Under the pieces are notes generated by a model. The model was not told the origin of the DNA. It made no database searches and worked only from the letters and a program-made list of their open reading frames with translations. Positions 1 to 9,195 of a stretch of 64,000 nucleotides of DNA are shown here, in pieces. Both the position numbers and the translations under genes were made by a program. The DNA comes from CAZNHL01 sp964572965 (GTDB taxonomy: Bacteria; Bacteroidota; Bacteroidia; Cytophagales; UBA9547). Numbering within the stretch: the first letter of the stretch is position 1; each line of letters begins with the position of its first letter. The stretch is from assembly GCA_964572965.1 (NCBI GenBank), contig CAZNHL010000002.1, positions 73,835 to 137,834 of the forward strand, written 5' to 3'.

Positions 1-258
1 TTGAATAGAGATTTGGGCAACCCGGAAAGTGTTTTGTGTAAAAATATCACAAAACAAGATATAAAAGGGCTTTACCTGTTCGACATTACGATTCAGAAAA
101 AAGGTCAGGTAATAACCATTTTCACCCAATCTGATGAAAAAACCAACATTGCCCAGCAAAACATCCTGAAAGACATTTTAATGAAATATAAATTCGAAAA
201 TATAGATGTTTTACCAAACCAACGCTTAAAAATCAAATACACATTTAATATTCAATAA
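1..258 (+). CDS. C-terminal part of a truncated protein of unknown function
   Basis: The reading frame is open from the first base of the window and ends at a TAA at 256-258, so only the last 85 or fewer residues are visible. A TTG stands at base 1, but the real start is probably outside the window. The tail alternates short beta-like stretches and ends in a strand-rich KIKYTFNI segment, faintly like the end of TonB C-terminal domains. That similarity is too weak to name it. It lies 16 bases before the next gene on the same strand, so the two may be co-transcribed. Confidence 0.5.
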   Translation: MNRDLGNPESVLCKNITKQDIKGLYLFDITIQKKGQVITIFTQSDEKTNIAQQNILKDILMKYKFENIDVLPNQRLKIKYTFNIQ

Positions 259-274
259 CCCTAAAATACATTTT

Positions 275-1969
275 ATGAAAAAAATCAATTTAGCGGCAAT
301 ATTATTTATTACGTCGCTAGGATCCAGTTTTGGTCAAAAACCAGAAGAAATGAAAGTAGAGTGGAGTGCAACTACTACACATACTTATACAGAAACAGGT
401 TTAAGCGAGAAAGAAAAAATTGCCCATGGCAGCAATGAGAAATTTTTTTCTCTGATTTCTACTGATGATGGTAAGCTAAAATGGAGCAAAAGCTTTAAAG
501 ACATCAGTAATGATATTGGAAAGGTAGAATTACAAATACCAATGTACGAGTCAAATGCAATTTTCTTATTTGACCGTAAAGCAGGTAAAGACAGAATGGT
601 ACTGGTTGATCTTCATAGTGGAGAAAAACTTTGGAGTTCCGACAAATATCAGGGCATTAAAAGCGACGATGAGATTATTTACATCAAAGAGATGGATGCC
701 TATGCAATTGTGACAAAAACAAATTTAACAATGGTTAAAGCCCGGACAGGAGAAGAACTTTGGACTACGGCCAAATTCAGCACTCCTGTAGGTAAATACT
801 TCTATGATAACAATGAAGGCTCTATCGTTATTATCAGTATGGCAAGAAATGCATGGCAGGCTATCTTTTCAGGATTTAAAAACCAAATCCTGAAAATTAA
901 TGCCAAAAACGGAGACATTCTTTGGGAACAAACCTTTATCGGGTTAGTTGAAAAGAAAATTGTGACAAGAGAAGCTACTGCTAAAATTTTCCTAAAGCAG
1001 GATAAACTTTTTTTACAATTGAACGGGCTACAAGTATATGACTACAAATCCGGTCAGCCGATTTGGGCCGCAGCTTACGACGTAACCTTCGCCAGAGAAC
1101 TTGTCAGACCAAAAGTATATGGAGAAGTTGTCAGATTTGGTGTTTATAATGCAATAGCAGACCCATTGTATGACGGAGAATACGTATACATCTTAGATGT
1201 TAAAGACAGAAGACACCAATTCATAAAAAAATATGAGATCAATTCTGGTAAACTAGTTTGGACCTCTCCTGAAATCAAAGATGCCAGGGTAATTCCGGGT
1301 TTATATAAAATAGATGACAAAATTATCATCCAAGTTGGCGGAGCTGTTGAACTACAGGCCATTTCAAAGCAGACTTACGGTAGCGGCTATGTACAATGGA
1401 CCCAATATTTCAGAACTGTTAAATATCAAAATGTAAAGCCTTACGAAGTTCAGGCATTTAGTACTTCAGACGGAACAAAAACATGGGATTCTGAACGCTT
1501 CAAAAAGGGTATAACAAACATCTTCCCTAATGGGAAAAACATCGTTGTTTGCAGCGGTAAAGCACTGTACTCACTAGATTATAAAACAGGTCAGGAGCAA
1601 TATGAAATTCCGTTGGACGGTGATAATATCGGCCTGATTGAAAAAATCATTGACCCGGCTACTTTAAAAGAGGCTAATTTCAATCAAGACAACGTTATTC
1701 TTCTTGGTGAAAAAGGCGTTGCAAGCCACAACTTAAAAACAGGCAGCAAAGTATGGGCAACACCAACCAAAAAGGGAGAGTTTTCCGGTATTTTTGGAGA
1801 AAAAATATTCTTTGATACTGAAGCCGGTGATTATTTTGCAATTGATGCTGCTTCCGGTCGTCCTAAATTTTTTGATGCAAGGAAGAACTCAAAGTCAATT
1901 GTTACATTAGATGGGAAAAATATCTTCGTATTTGATGGAAAAAATGTTCTAAAAGTTTCTACAGAATAA
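275..1969 (+). CDS. Secreted PQQ-like beta-propeller repeat protein
   Basis: A 564-residue protein with a cleavable signal peptide at residues 1-20, ending SSFG before Q. The rest carries repeated blades with the signature G-[ED]-x-L-W, seen as GEKLWSS, GEELWTT, GDILWEQ and GKLVWTS, each following a strand of the form 'ldlksG'. This is the PQQ-like or BamB-like propeller fold. No enzyme motif was seen, so a scaffold or surface protein is more likely than a quinoprotein dehydrogenase. It starts 16 bases after the truncated gene before it and ends at a strong hairpin shared with the converging gene. The substrate or partner is unknown. Confidence 0.75.
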   Translation: MKKINLAAILFITSLGSSFGQKPEEMKVEWSATTTHTYTETGLSEKEKIAHGSNEKFFSLISTDDGKLKWSKSFKDISNDIGKVELQIPMYESNAIFLFDRKAGKDRMVLVDLHSGEKLWSSDKYQGIKSDDEIIYIKEMDAYAIVTKTNLTMVKARTGEELWTTAKFSTPVGKYFYDNNEGSIVIISMARNAWQAIFSGFKNQILKINAKNGDILWEQTFIGLVEKKIVTREATAKIFLKQDKLFLQLNGLQVYDYKSGQPIWAAAYDVTFARELVRPKVYGEVVRFGVYNAIADPLYDGEYVYILDVKDRRHQFIKKYEINSGKLVWTSPEIKDARVIPGLYKIDDKIIIQVGGAVELQAISKQTYGSGYVQWTQYFRTVKYQNVKPYEVQAFSTSDGTKTWDSERFKKGITNIFPNGKNIVVCSGKALYSLDYKTGQEQYEIPLDGDNIGLIEKIIDPATLKEANFNQDNVILLGEKGVASHNLKTGSKVWATPTKKGEFSGIFGEKIFFDTEAGDYFAIDAASGRPKFFDARKNSKSIVTLDGKNIFVFDGKNVLKVSTE

Positions 1970-1986
1970 TTCTCAATTTATTGTAA

Positions 1987-2030
1987 CAGGATAAAATACT
2001 ACAAAATTGCTTTTGTAGTATTTTATCCTG
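1987..2030. terminator. Bidirectional terminator between converging genes
   Basis: A perfect 20-bp inverted repeat (1987-2006 and 2011-2030) with a 4-base TTGC loop. It lies between the stop at 1969 (plus) and the stop at 2041 (minus). Its inner part is A/T-rich on both arms, so it can act as a terminator in both directions. Confidence 0.8.
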
Positions 2031-2040
2031 ATTATTTCTC

Positions 2041-2721
2041 CTACCGGTTTTGGGCATCATTCTCATCTCTTTTCAGATTTTTACCCATTGTACCCCTGAA
2101 TCGTTTCAGAAACCCCTCCCTTTCTGGCAAAGGAATAAAATTCCCGACTTTTGCCTGCTCTGCATCAACAGGAAGCCGCTCAACCATATTGAACATTTTT
2201 ATTGTGTCAAAATTCATCGGCAAATAACAGATTTCCAACTTATTCTTCTTCACAAAATGTTTAACCATTGCAGTCTGAAACGGATCTGTAGCTAATGCAA
2301 CAGATTTAAATCCAAGCCTTTGTGCCATAAAAAAAGAATAGTAAACGTTTTCCGTACTGTGCTCTGCAGAATACTCTATAAAAATATTCGATTCCGGAAT
2401 ACCAAGCTCTTTTGCATACATAGCCATTATTTTACTTTCAACATACGGAGTATAAACAGCAGCACCGGAATAAATAATATTTTTGGCAATCCCCTTTTGA
2501 TATAGAATGTAAGACCAATATACTCTTATCTTCATCAAATCACTCCAATTACCTACCAGAGAGTCATAAGGAACACCCGGCACTATAATAGCGTCAAACG
2601 GAGCATTTACAATTGCTTTATTATATTGCTTCCTGGCAGAAGACGGTAATGAGAAAACACAGGAATATAAAAAACAAGTGCATAAGCCCAGGAAAATTAT
2701 CCTACTAAAAATAGCTTTCAT
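2041..2721 (-). CDS. YdcF/SanA-type (DUF218) lipoprotein
   Basis: A 226-residue protein. Residues 1-21 form a hydrophobic signal ending in LYSC, a plausible lipobox with the lipidated Cys at 21. The body shows the DUF218 pattern: FDAIIVPGVP near 43-52, a central KNIIYSGAAVYTP block, ESxxM with an acidic EYSAEHSTEN segment, and VALATDPFQT. Family members (YdcF, SanA, ElyC) act at the envelope and their exact reactions are largely unsettled. The start is supported by AAGGAGG 8 bases upstream, a strong Shine-Dalgarno site that is unusual for this phylum. Convergent with the PQQ-like gene. Confidence 0.72.
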   Translation of the reverse strand: MKAIFSRIIFLGLCTCFLYSCVFSLPSSARKQYNKAIVNAPFDAIIVPGVPYDSLVGNWSDLMKIRVYWSYILYQKGIAKNIIYSGAAVYTPYVESKIMAMYAKELGIPESNIFIEYSAEHSTENVYYSFFMAQRLGFKSVALATDPFQTAMVKHFVKKNKLEICYLPMNFDTIKMFNMVERLPVDAEQAKVGNFIPLPEREGFLKRFRGTMGKNLKRDENDAQNR

Positions 2722-2801
2722 AAAACATATCCTCCTTTATCTTAGTTAAACTACTTAAATCACAAAAAGTTTAGAACATTACTTCCTTTCTAAAGTATTA
2801 A

Positions 2802-3854
2802 ATGCTATTACTCAGAACGATACTCTTACTTCTCTTCACACCTATGCTGGCATACTCCAGCCTTTTCAAAGAAGAGATGGCTTCTTATAATCAAATGTGG
2901 AATGACATAAGCCTTGCTACAGAAACTGATTCTTATTTAAGTACAGACACTTCAGTTATCATTTACACTACCAGAAAATTTAAAGCAGGGCAAAGAGAAC
3001 TATTTGGCAACTTTTTTGACGACTCTTCAAAAATATTTGTGGTCAGGGCAGTACTAAAATCAGGTAAATGGAAATTATTCATCAAAAAAAGTTTAAGCCA
3101 TGCCATTGAGCACTCAAACAATAAAGACAACTGGCTCTGCTATGTTGAAGGAATGGGAAAAACATTCCCCATAGCACTTTCAAGAGCATATAATATGCAC
3201 AAACAATACAATGTACAGGTAATCATGTTTGACTATCCAAGTATCAACCCCGATTACTCCGCTTTAAGAAACTTTAACTTTTCTAAAAAAAACGCTACTA
3301 AAGCTACTTCCGGGTACATGACATTCCTCTTAGAAATCCAAAAAATAAAAAGAGCGTCTTTAGCAAACAAAAATTGGGTATTACTTCATCATAGTATGGG
3401 TAATATCATGCTTACGGAAATGTTAAAATCGCAAGTTTCTCTTGATAGCCACTTGTTTAATAACCTTATTATCAATGTTCCATGTGTAAAACAACGTAAA
3501 CATGCCACATGGATTGAACGCATATATTTCTGTGATTATATTTATGTCAATTATAACAAGGATGATTTTCAGTTATTAAGAGCCTATCTTTTAACACGCC
3601 GATATCAGCTTGGTCAAAAAATAAAAAAACCTTATGCTTGCAATGCTCATTATGTTGATTTCAATACATTAACAGGAAAAAGGCATAGTAATTTTATCAA
3701 TATTGACCACCGCCCCCCTATTGCACCTGAGGCGTTTAATTACTACAATACTTTGTTCCACGGAAATCAAATAAATTTCAGTAATGCAGCCAATTTCAAA
3801 AAATGTATAAATGCACCAGGCTATATCATATTGCCATGGGATAAAGCACAATAA
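2802..3854 (+). CDS. Secreted alpha/beta-hydrolase-like protein
   Basis: A 350-residue protein with a signal peptide at 1-19 (MLLLRTILLL to MLAYS). The block WLCYVEGMGKTFP followed by VQVIMFDYPS resembles the oxyanion-hole strand and following strand of DUF900-type alpha/beta hydrolases. The nucleophile elbow is WVLLHHSMGN, with Ser in H-x-S-x-G, an atypical variant of GxSxG. A late NIDHRPP segment could supply the His. The first residue of the elbow and the usual HG oxyanion pair differ from the family norm, so activity is uncertain. It stands alone, 202 bases before the pigment locus. Confidence 0.6.
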   Translation: MLLLRTILLLLFTPMLAYSSLFKEEMASYNQMWNDISLATETDSYLSTDTSVIIYTTRKFKAGQRELFGNFFDDSSKIFVVRAVLKSGKWKLFIKKSLSHAIEHSNNKDNWLCYVEGMGKTFPIALSRAYNMHKQYNVQVIMFDYPSINPDYSALRNFNFSKKNATKATSGYMTFLLEIQKIKRASLANKNWVLLHHSMGNIMLTEMLKSQVSLDSHLFNNLIINVPCVKQRKHATWIERIYFCDYIYVNYNKDDFQLLRAYLLTRRYQLGQKIKKPYACNAHYVDFNTLTGKRHSNFINIDHRPPIAPEAFNYYNTLFHGNQINFSNAANFKKCINAPGYIILPWDKAQ

Positions 3855-3951
3855 CTCCCAAAATTCTCTTGTTTAATAACAAACCGATCCGTCTTATGTT
3901 ATGATTATGTTAACAGTCTTCCTTTCTTTTGCCTTTTCGTCGCAAAAACAC

Positions 3952-3982
3952 TTGCTTTAAGGGAGAAATCTCGATAAATTTG
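3952..3982 (+). promoter_or_regulatory. Bacteroidota-type promoter of the pigment operon
   Basis: TTG at 3952-3954 and TAAATTTG at 3975-3982, separated by 20 bp, fit the phylum's -33/-7 consensus (TTG or TTTG, then TAnnTTTG). The predicted start of transcription, near 3988, gives a leader of about 70 bases before the ammonia-lyase ATG at 4057. Confidence 0.65.
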
Positions 3983-4056
3983 TTGGCTTTTCTTTTAATT
4001 GAAAGAGAGTTACCTGATTAGGCTTATCGATTTAAGCCCAAATGCTTATTTAGTTT

Positions 4057-5619
4057 ATGATTTCAATAGGGAATAAAGACCTGACACTCAGCCAATGTTA
4101 CGATATCCTTTTCAAGGGAGGTAAAATTGATATTAGTCAGGACTGTTTGGAAAACGTATTTACCAACTTCAACTTTCTAAAAGACTTTTCTTCGAATAAA
4201 CTCATTTACGGTATCAATACCGGTTTTGGGCCTATGGCTCAATACAAGATTGAGGATAGTGCATTAAATGAATTACAATACAATCTGATCAGGAGTCACT
4301 GTTCCGGAGTAGGCAAACTACTTACCCCAACAATGGCTAAAGCATTAATGCTTGCCCGCCTTAGCAGCTTTTCTAAAGGTTATTCAGGTATACATACAGA
4401 TTTACTGGTAATACTTACAGAATTAATCAATAAAGATGTAACACCTTGCATATTTGAACATGGTGGTGTTGGCGCTAGTGGCGACTTAGTACAGCTAGCA
4501 CATTTGGCCTACGTATTAATCGGTGAAGGCGAAGTGATCTATAATGGAGAAAGAAGACCGGCAAAGGACGTTTTTGCTCAATTGAACATAAAACCATTAG
4601 CAGTACATTTAAGAGAAGGCCTTGCTTTGATGAACGGTACTTCAGCAATGACTGGTATCGGTATCATCAACGTATTGCAGGCTCAAAACCTTTTAGGCTG
4701 GTCTGTAGCGTTTTCGTCTGTTATTAACGAGCTGGTTGAAGCTTATGATGATCATTTCTCTCACGAACTGAATCATGTAAAAAAGCATGCAGGTCAGAAT
4801 AAAATAGCGCAGGTAATGCGTAATTTCCTTCATGACAGCAAGAGAACAAGAAAGCGCGAGGAACATCTCTATAAGGAAACTACAGAGAATGTTTTCAAAG
4901 ATAAAGTTCAGGAGTACTACTCTATCAGATGTGTTCCTCAGATCCTCGGGCCAATCTATGATACAATTCTCGCTGCCGAGTCAGTAGTAGCAGGAGAATT
5001 GAATTCTGTAAATGACAATCCGGTAATCGATCATAAAATTGAACATGTATACCATGGAGGTAACTTCCATGGCGATTATATTTCAATGGAAATGGATAAA
5101 CTGAAAATGGCAGTTACCAAGCTTGCCATGCTTTCTGAGCGTCAGTTAAACTACATGGTAAATGATAAATTGAACCAAAAATTCCCTCCTTTTGTCAACT
5201 TGGGAACTTTAGGGCTTAATTTTGGGGTTCAGGGTATGCAATTCACAGCAACTTCAACCGTAGCTGAATGTCAGACCTTGTCATACCCGATGTATCTTCA
5301 TAGTATTCCTAACAACAACGATAATCAGGATATCGTGAGTATGGGCTGTAACTCGGCTTTACTGACTAACCGTGTTATTGAAAATGCATTTGAAGTACTT
5401 TCTATTCAGTTTATTACAATTTTACAAACTGTAGATTACCTGCAATGCCAGGATACACTTTCTTCTTTTGGTAAAGAAGTGTATGAGGCCGGCAGAAAAG
5501 TAACAACTGCTTTTGTGGCTGACAAACCTCATTATCAAGAGATTCAGGCTGTAAAAGATTTATTAATGACACAATCAGTAGAAAAATTTGCTACTGCAAA
5601 CAACACTATTTTTCAATAG
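4057..5619 (+). CDS. Tyrosine ammonia-lyase (flexirubin type)
   Basis: A 520-residue aromatic amino acid ammonia-lyase. The MIO cofactor triad Ala140-Ser141-Gly142 sits in GGVGASGDLVQLAHL, the catalytic Tyr is Tyr51 in YGINTGFGPM, and the segments SVNDNPVID, HGGNFHGDYIS and HSIPNNNDNQD are all present. From memory, the segment LQYNLIRSH and much of the rest closely follow the Flavobacterium johnsoniae tyrosine ammonia-lyase, so tyrosine to 4-coumarate is the expected reaction, giving the aryl starter of the polyene. The SH pair also occurs in histidine ammonia-lyases, but the context (ketoreductase, ketosynthases, ACP downstream; ligase at 29726) supports a pigment role. First gene of the operon. 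Confidence 0.9.
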   Translation: MISIGNKDLTLSQCYDILFKGGKIDISQDCLENVFTNFNFLKDFSSNKLIYGINTGFGPMAQYKIEDSALNELQYNLIRSHCSGVGKLLTPTMAKALMLARLSSFSKGYSGIHTDLLVILTELINKDVTPCIFEHGGVGASGDLVQLAHLAYVLIGEGEVIYNGERRPAKDVFAQLNIKPLAVHLREGLALMNGTSAMTGIGIINVLQAQNLLGWSVAFSSVINELVEAYDDHFSHELNHVKKHAGQNKIAQVMRNFLHDSKRTRKREEHLYKETTENVFKDKVQEYYSIRCVPQILGPIYDTILAAESVVAGELNSVNDNPVIDHKIEHVYHGGNFHGDYISMEMDKLKMAVTKLAMLSERQLNYMVNDKLNQKFPPFVNLGTLGLNFGVQGMQFTATSTVAECQTLSYPMYLHSIPNNNDNQDIVSMGCNSALLTNRVIENAFEVLSIQFITILQTVDYLQCQDTLSSFGKEVYEAGRKVTTAFVADKPHYQEIQAVKDLLMTQSVEKFATANNTIFQ

Positions 5620-5632
5620 AAATTAACCTGTA

Positions 5633-6358
5633 ATGAAATACGCATTAGTAACCGGAGGTTCGAGAGGTATAGGAAAAGCAACGTGTTTAAAACTTGCTGA
5701 AATGGGCTATAACATCTTGTTGAACTACCGCTCAAATGATGAAGAAGCAAACAATACACAAGCTGCTGTAAAAGCATTGGGTGTTGACTGTGAATTAATG
5801 AAATTTGATGTTGTTGACGCTCCTGCAATCGAGCAAATACTTGGTGGCTGGATCGAAGCAAATAAAGATAAACGCATAGAAGTACTTATTAACAACGCTG
5901 GTATCCGTCAGGATAACCTGTTGATGTGGATGAGCTACGAACAATGGAGAAAAGTTCTTGATATTAATCTGGATGGTTTTTTCCATATCACTAAATTGGT
6001 AATGTCAGACATGCTCGTTAAAAAGTATGGAAGAATTATCAATGTAGTATCTCTTTCAGGTTTGAAAGGTGTTCCGGGACAAGCCAATTATTCTGCTGCA
6101 AAAGCAGGTATCATTGGAGCGACAAGATCATTGGCACAAGAAGTGGCCCGCCGTGGTGTAACGGTAAACGCCATTGCCCCTGGCTTCATCAAAACTGATA
6201 TGACAGAGGATTTGAGCGAAAAAGACTTGAGTGCTATGATTCCTATGAAACGCTTTGGTACTGCTGAAGAAGTGGCAGAAACAATCGGTTTCTTTGCATC
6301 TACAAAATCATCATATATCACAGGTGAAGTGATATCTGTTAACGGAGGAATTTTATAA
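5633..6358 (+). CDS. 3-ketoacyl-ACP reductase of the polyene pathway (ApeQ/FabG-like)
   Basis: A 241-residue classical short-chain dehydrogenase. It has the NADP motif GGSRGIG at 8-14, NNAG at 87-90, a catalytic Ser at 140 or 142, Tyr153 and Lys157 (YSAAK), and an APGFIKTDMT loop. It should reduce the 3-keto group after each chain extension on the ACP. It lies 13 bases after the ammonia-lyase and 19 bases before a ketosynthase, within the same operon. The length is normal for FabG. Its location rather than its sequence separates it from a housekeeping FabG. Confidence 0.88.
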   Translation: MKYALVTGGSRGIGKATCLKLAEMGYNILLNYRSNDEEANNTQAAVKALGVDCELMKFDVVDAPAIEQILGGWIEANKDKRIEVLINNAGIRQDNLLMWMSYEQWRKVLDINLDGFFHITKLVMSDMLVKKYGRIINVVSLSGLKGVPGQANYSAAKAGIIGATRSLAQEVARRGVTVNAIAPGFIKTDMTEDLSEKDLSAMIPMKRFGTAEEVAETIGFFASTKSSYITGEVISVNGGIL

Positions 6359-6377
6359 TAAATCATTCTTACTAAAG

Positions 6378-7604
6378 ATGAACAATAGAGTTGTCATTAC
6401 AGGTATTGGAATTTATTCTTGCTTAGGTACTAACCTTGATGCAGTAAGAGATTCTCTTTTTCAGGGAAAATCAGGCATTATACTTAATCAGGAAAGAAAA
6501 GAATTTGGTTACAGATCAGGTTTGACCGGTCATGTTGAGCGCCCTGACCTAAAAGGGCTACTTGATCGCAGAGCAAGAATTATGATGCCCGAACAAGGGG
6601 AGTTTGCTTATATGGCAACATTAGAGGCACTGAAAACTGCCGGTCTTGATCAGGACTATATTGATAAACACGAAGTAGGGATTCTTTATGGTAATGACAG
6701 CAGCGCTAAACCGGTAATGGAAGCGATTGATATCATCAGAGAGAAAAAAGATACAACACTGGTAGGTTCTGGCTCTGTTTTCCAGACCATGAACTCAACA
6801 GTAACAATGAACCTTGCAACTATCTTTAAGCTGACAGGTATTAACATGACAATCAGTGCAGCCTGTGCAAGTGGTTCCCACTCCATTGGTATGGGTTTCC
6901 ATATGATAAAAAATGGCTACCAGGACATGATAGTTTGTGGCGGAGCACAGGAAATCAACAAATACTCAATGGGTAATTTTGATGCCCTAAGCGCATTTTC
7001 TATCAGAGAAAATACTCCTACACAGGCGTCAAGACCTTTTGACAGAGACCGGGACGGGCTAATTCCAAGTGGAGGCGGCGCTACTGTCATCATCGAAAGT
7101 CTTGAATCAGCACAAAAAAGAGGCGCTAAAATATACGGCGAAATACTTGGTTATGGTTTCTCTTCTAACGGAGGACATATTTCTAACCCAACCGTAGAAG
7201 GCCCTGCAAAAGCCCTGGCAGGCTCTCTCAGAGATGCCGGAGTATCTGCAAAAGATATTCAATATATCAACGCTCACGCCACTTCTACACCTGCAGGTGA
7301 TGCAAGTGAGGCGAAAGCAATTGATTCTGTTTTTGGTGCATACAGACCTCCGGTAAGCTCCACTAAGTCTATGACAGGACATGAGTGCTGGATGGCAGGA
7401 GCAAGTGAAATAGTTTATTCGTTATTGATGATGCACAATGATTTTATTGCGCCGAACATCAATTTTGAAAACCCGGATGAAGATTCTAAAAACCTTAATA
7501 TCGCAACCAAAACATTGCAACAAGGGTTTGACACATTCCTTTCAAATTCATTTGGATTTGGCGGTACAAACTCATCATTGATCATTAAAAAGTGGAATAA
7601 TTAA
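6378..7604 (+). CDS. 3-oxoacyl-ACP synthase (FabF type), catalytically complete
   Basis: A 408-residue ketosynthase with the full Cys-His-His set: Cys163 in SAACASGS, the first His in NAHATSTPAGD, the second in TGHECWMAGA, and the closing GFGGTN. It should carry out a decarboxylative condensation in polyene assembly. Among the four ketosynthase-type genes here it is the one placed next to the ketoreductase and first ACP, like ApeR-type enzymes in aryl-polyene clusters. Which of the complete synthases performs the starter condensation cannot be told from sequence. Confidence 0.88.
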   Translation: MNNRVVITGIGIYSCLGTNLDAVRDSLFQGKSGIILNQERKEFGYRSGLTGHVERPDLKGLLDRRARIMMPEQGEFAYMATLEALKTAGLDQDYIDKHEVGILYGNDSSAKPVMEAIDIIREKKDTTLVGSGSVFQTMNSTVTMNLATIFKLTGINMTISAACASGSHSIGMGFHMIKNGYQDMIVCGGAQEINKYSMGNFDALSAFSIRENTPTQASRPFDRDRDGLIPSGGGATVIIESLESAQKRGAKIYGEILGYGFSSNGGHISNPTVEGPAKALAGSLRDAGVSAKDIQYINAHATSTPAGDASEAKAIDSVFGAYRPPVSSTKSMTGHECWMAGASEIVYSLLMMHNDFIAPNINFENPDEDSKNLNIATKTLQQGFDTFLSNSFGFGGTNSSLIIKKWNN

Positions 7605-7613
7605 ACTAATACT

Positions 7614-7877
7614 ATGGAAGCAGCTGAAATTATTAACCGAATCAACGAATTCTTAGTAGAAGAATTTGAAGTAGAACCAACTAACATTGCACCAGCAAAC
7701 AACCTGAAAGAGTCTTTAGGTCTGGACAGCCTGGATTATATTGACCTTGTTGTAGTAATTGAAAGCAACTTCGGTTTCAAAGTAAAACCTGAAGACTTCA
7801 TCAACATTGTTACTTTCCAGGATTTCTACGACTACGTTATTGCTAAAGTAAACGCTAAGTCAGAAGTAGGTGCTTAA
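7614..7877 (+). CDS. Acyl carrier protein 1 of the pigment locus
   Basis: An 87-residue ACP with the phosphopantetheine site Ser39 in LGLDSLDYIDLV. Helix pattern and length are those of a type II ACP. Its stop overlaps the start of the following acyltransferase by one base (TAATG), suggesting coupled translation. It should be activated by the AcpS at 29272. It probably carries the starter or growing polyene chain. Confidence 0.9.
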   Translation: MEAAEIINRINEFLVEEFEVEPTNIAPANNLKESLGLDSLDYIDLVVVIESNFGFKVKPEDFINIVTFQDFYDYVIAKVNAKSEVGA

Positions 7878-8755
7878 TGGCAGAGTGGGAAGGTAAATCC
7901 AAAGGTGGAGAAACCGGTTACAGGATTTTTGTATTTATACTAAAAAACCTGGGGCTGGGAGTCGCCTACTTCTTCCTATTATTTGTTGCAGCCTATTACG
8001 TTTTGTTTTCCGCAAAAAGTACAAAGGCTATTTATGCATTCTACAGAAACAGAATGGGTTACGGAACACTTCAATCGGTCCGTAAGCTTTATCAGAACTA
8101 TTATGTTTTCGGACAAACATTGATCGATAAAGTTGTTATCCAATCTGGTATGCCTAACAAGTTTACTTGCGTTTCAAACGGACAGGAAAGCCTTCATCAA
8201 ATAATTAAAAATCAAAAAGGAGGAATTGTAATCAGTGCCCATATCGGGAGCTGGGAAACAGCAGGCCACTTTTTGACAGATCATGAAGCAGTGATTAACA
8301 TCCTTATGCACGATGTTGAACATGAAAAGATCAAAGGCTACCTTTCGAAAGTAACAGGTAAAAAGCGTGTAAATGTGATTCCTATCAAAGATGATATCAG
8401 TCATATTTACAAAATCAGCGAGGCTCTGGCCAGAAATGAGCTGATTTGTATGCATGGTGACAGATACATGAAGGGAAGTAAATACCTTGAAGCAGAGTTT
8501 CTTGGTGAAAAGGCTTGTTTCCCTGAAGGGCCATTTATCCTTGCTGCGCTTTTCAAAGTACCTGTTGTATATGCATTTTCCTTTAAAACGAGTAAAAACC
8601 AATATCATTTTTACTCAACACCAATAAAGGATTTCAGCCATATTTCTAAAAGAGATGTGACCCCGATTTTGAATGACTTTGTACAAGAAGTCACAGGCAA
8701 AATAAAACAATACCCTGAGCACTGGTTTAATTACTACGATTTCTGGGCAAAATAA
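7877..8755 (+). CDS. Lipid A biosynthesis-type (LpxL/HtrB) acyltransferase
   Basis: A 292-residue protein with one N-terminal membrane helix (about 18-42) and the LpxL-type catalytic block ISAHIGSWE (H-x4-E) near 117-125, followed by HGDRYMKGSK and FPEGPF. The ATG overlaps the ACP stop. Family members transfer acyl chains from ACP to lipids at the inner membrane. Here it probably loads the ACP-bound polyene acid, or a fatty acid, onto the lipid or resorcinol acceptor. Such a gene is a regular member of aryl-polyene loci. Confidence 0.82.
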   Translation: MAEWEGKSKGGETGYRIFVFILKNLGLGVAYFFLLFVAAYYVLFSAKSTKAIYAFYRNRMGYGTLQSVRKLYQNYYVFGQTLIDKVVIQSGMPNKFTCVSNGQESLHQIIKNQKGGIVISAHIGSWETAGHFLTDHEAVINILMHDVEHEKIKGYLSKVTGKKRVNVIPIKDDISHIYKISEALARNELICMHGDRYMKGSKYLEAEFLGEKACFPEGPFILAALFKVPVVYAFSFKTSKNQYHFYSTPIKDFSHISKRDVTPILNDFVQEVTGKIKQYPEHWFNYYDFWAK

Positions 8756-8758
8756 ATT

Positions 8759-9181
8759 ATGCTGGCATACGAGAATACTATCGAAACATTTATACCGCAA
8801 AGAGCACCTTTCGTGATGATCGAAAAGTTGCTTAGCGTGGATGACACAACCACTATTACCGAATTGACTATCACTTCAGCAAATATATTTTGCATGAAGG
8901 GCAGGTTTAGTGAATCCGGTCTGGTAGAAAATATAGCTCAGACAGCAGCAGCACGTGTTGGTTATTTATCAATGCAGGCCGATACCCCTCCTCCTATTGG
9001 TTTTATTGCGTCTATTAAAGACCTGAAGATCCACAAGCTTCCGGCTGAAAATGATGTAATCAAAACAGAAGTAGCTATTACCAATCAGGTAATGGACTTT
9101 ACAATCGTTTTAGGAAAAGTTTTCCTGAAAGGCGAAGTAATCGCTGAATGCGAAATGCGCATCCTGATACAAAAGAATTAA
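8759..9181 (+). CDS. Hotdog-fold dehydratase partner (ApeP-like), lacks catalytic His
   Basis: A 140-residue hotdog protein. The helix segment SGLVENIAQTAAA keeps the Glu (Glu57) that matches the catalytic Glu of FabZ, but the position of the FabZ His (GHFP) reads GRF with Arg49. This suggests a non-catalytic or half-catalytic subunit that pairs with the dehydratase at 20598, where the His is present and the Glu is not. In aryl-polyene systems two such hotdog proteins are known to work as a heteromer. It starts 3 bases after the acyltransferase. Confidence 0.75.
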   Translation: MLAYENTIETFIPQRAPFVMIEKLLSVDDTTTITELTITSANIFCMKGRFSESGLVENIAQTAAARVGYLSMQADTPPPIGFIASIKDLKIHKLPAENDVIKTEVAITNQVMDFTIVLGKVFLKGEVIAECEMRILIQKN

Positions 9182-9195
9182 TTTCCAACATACGG

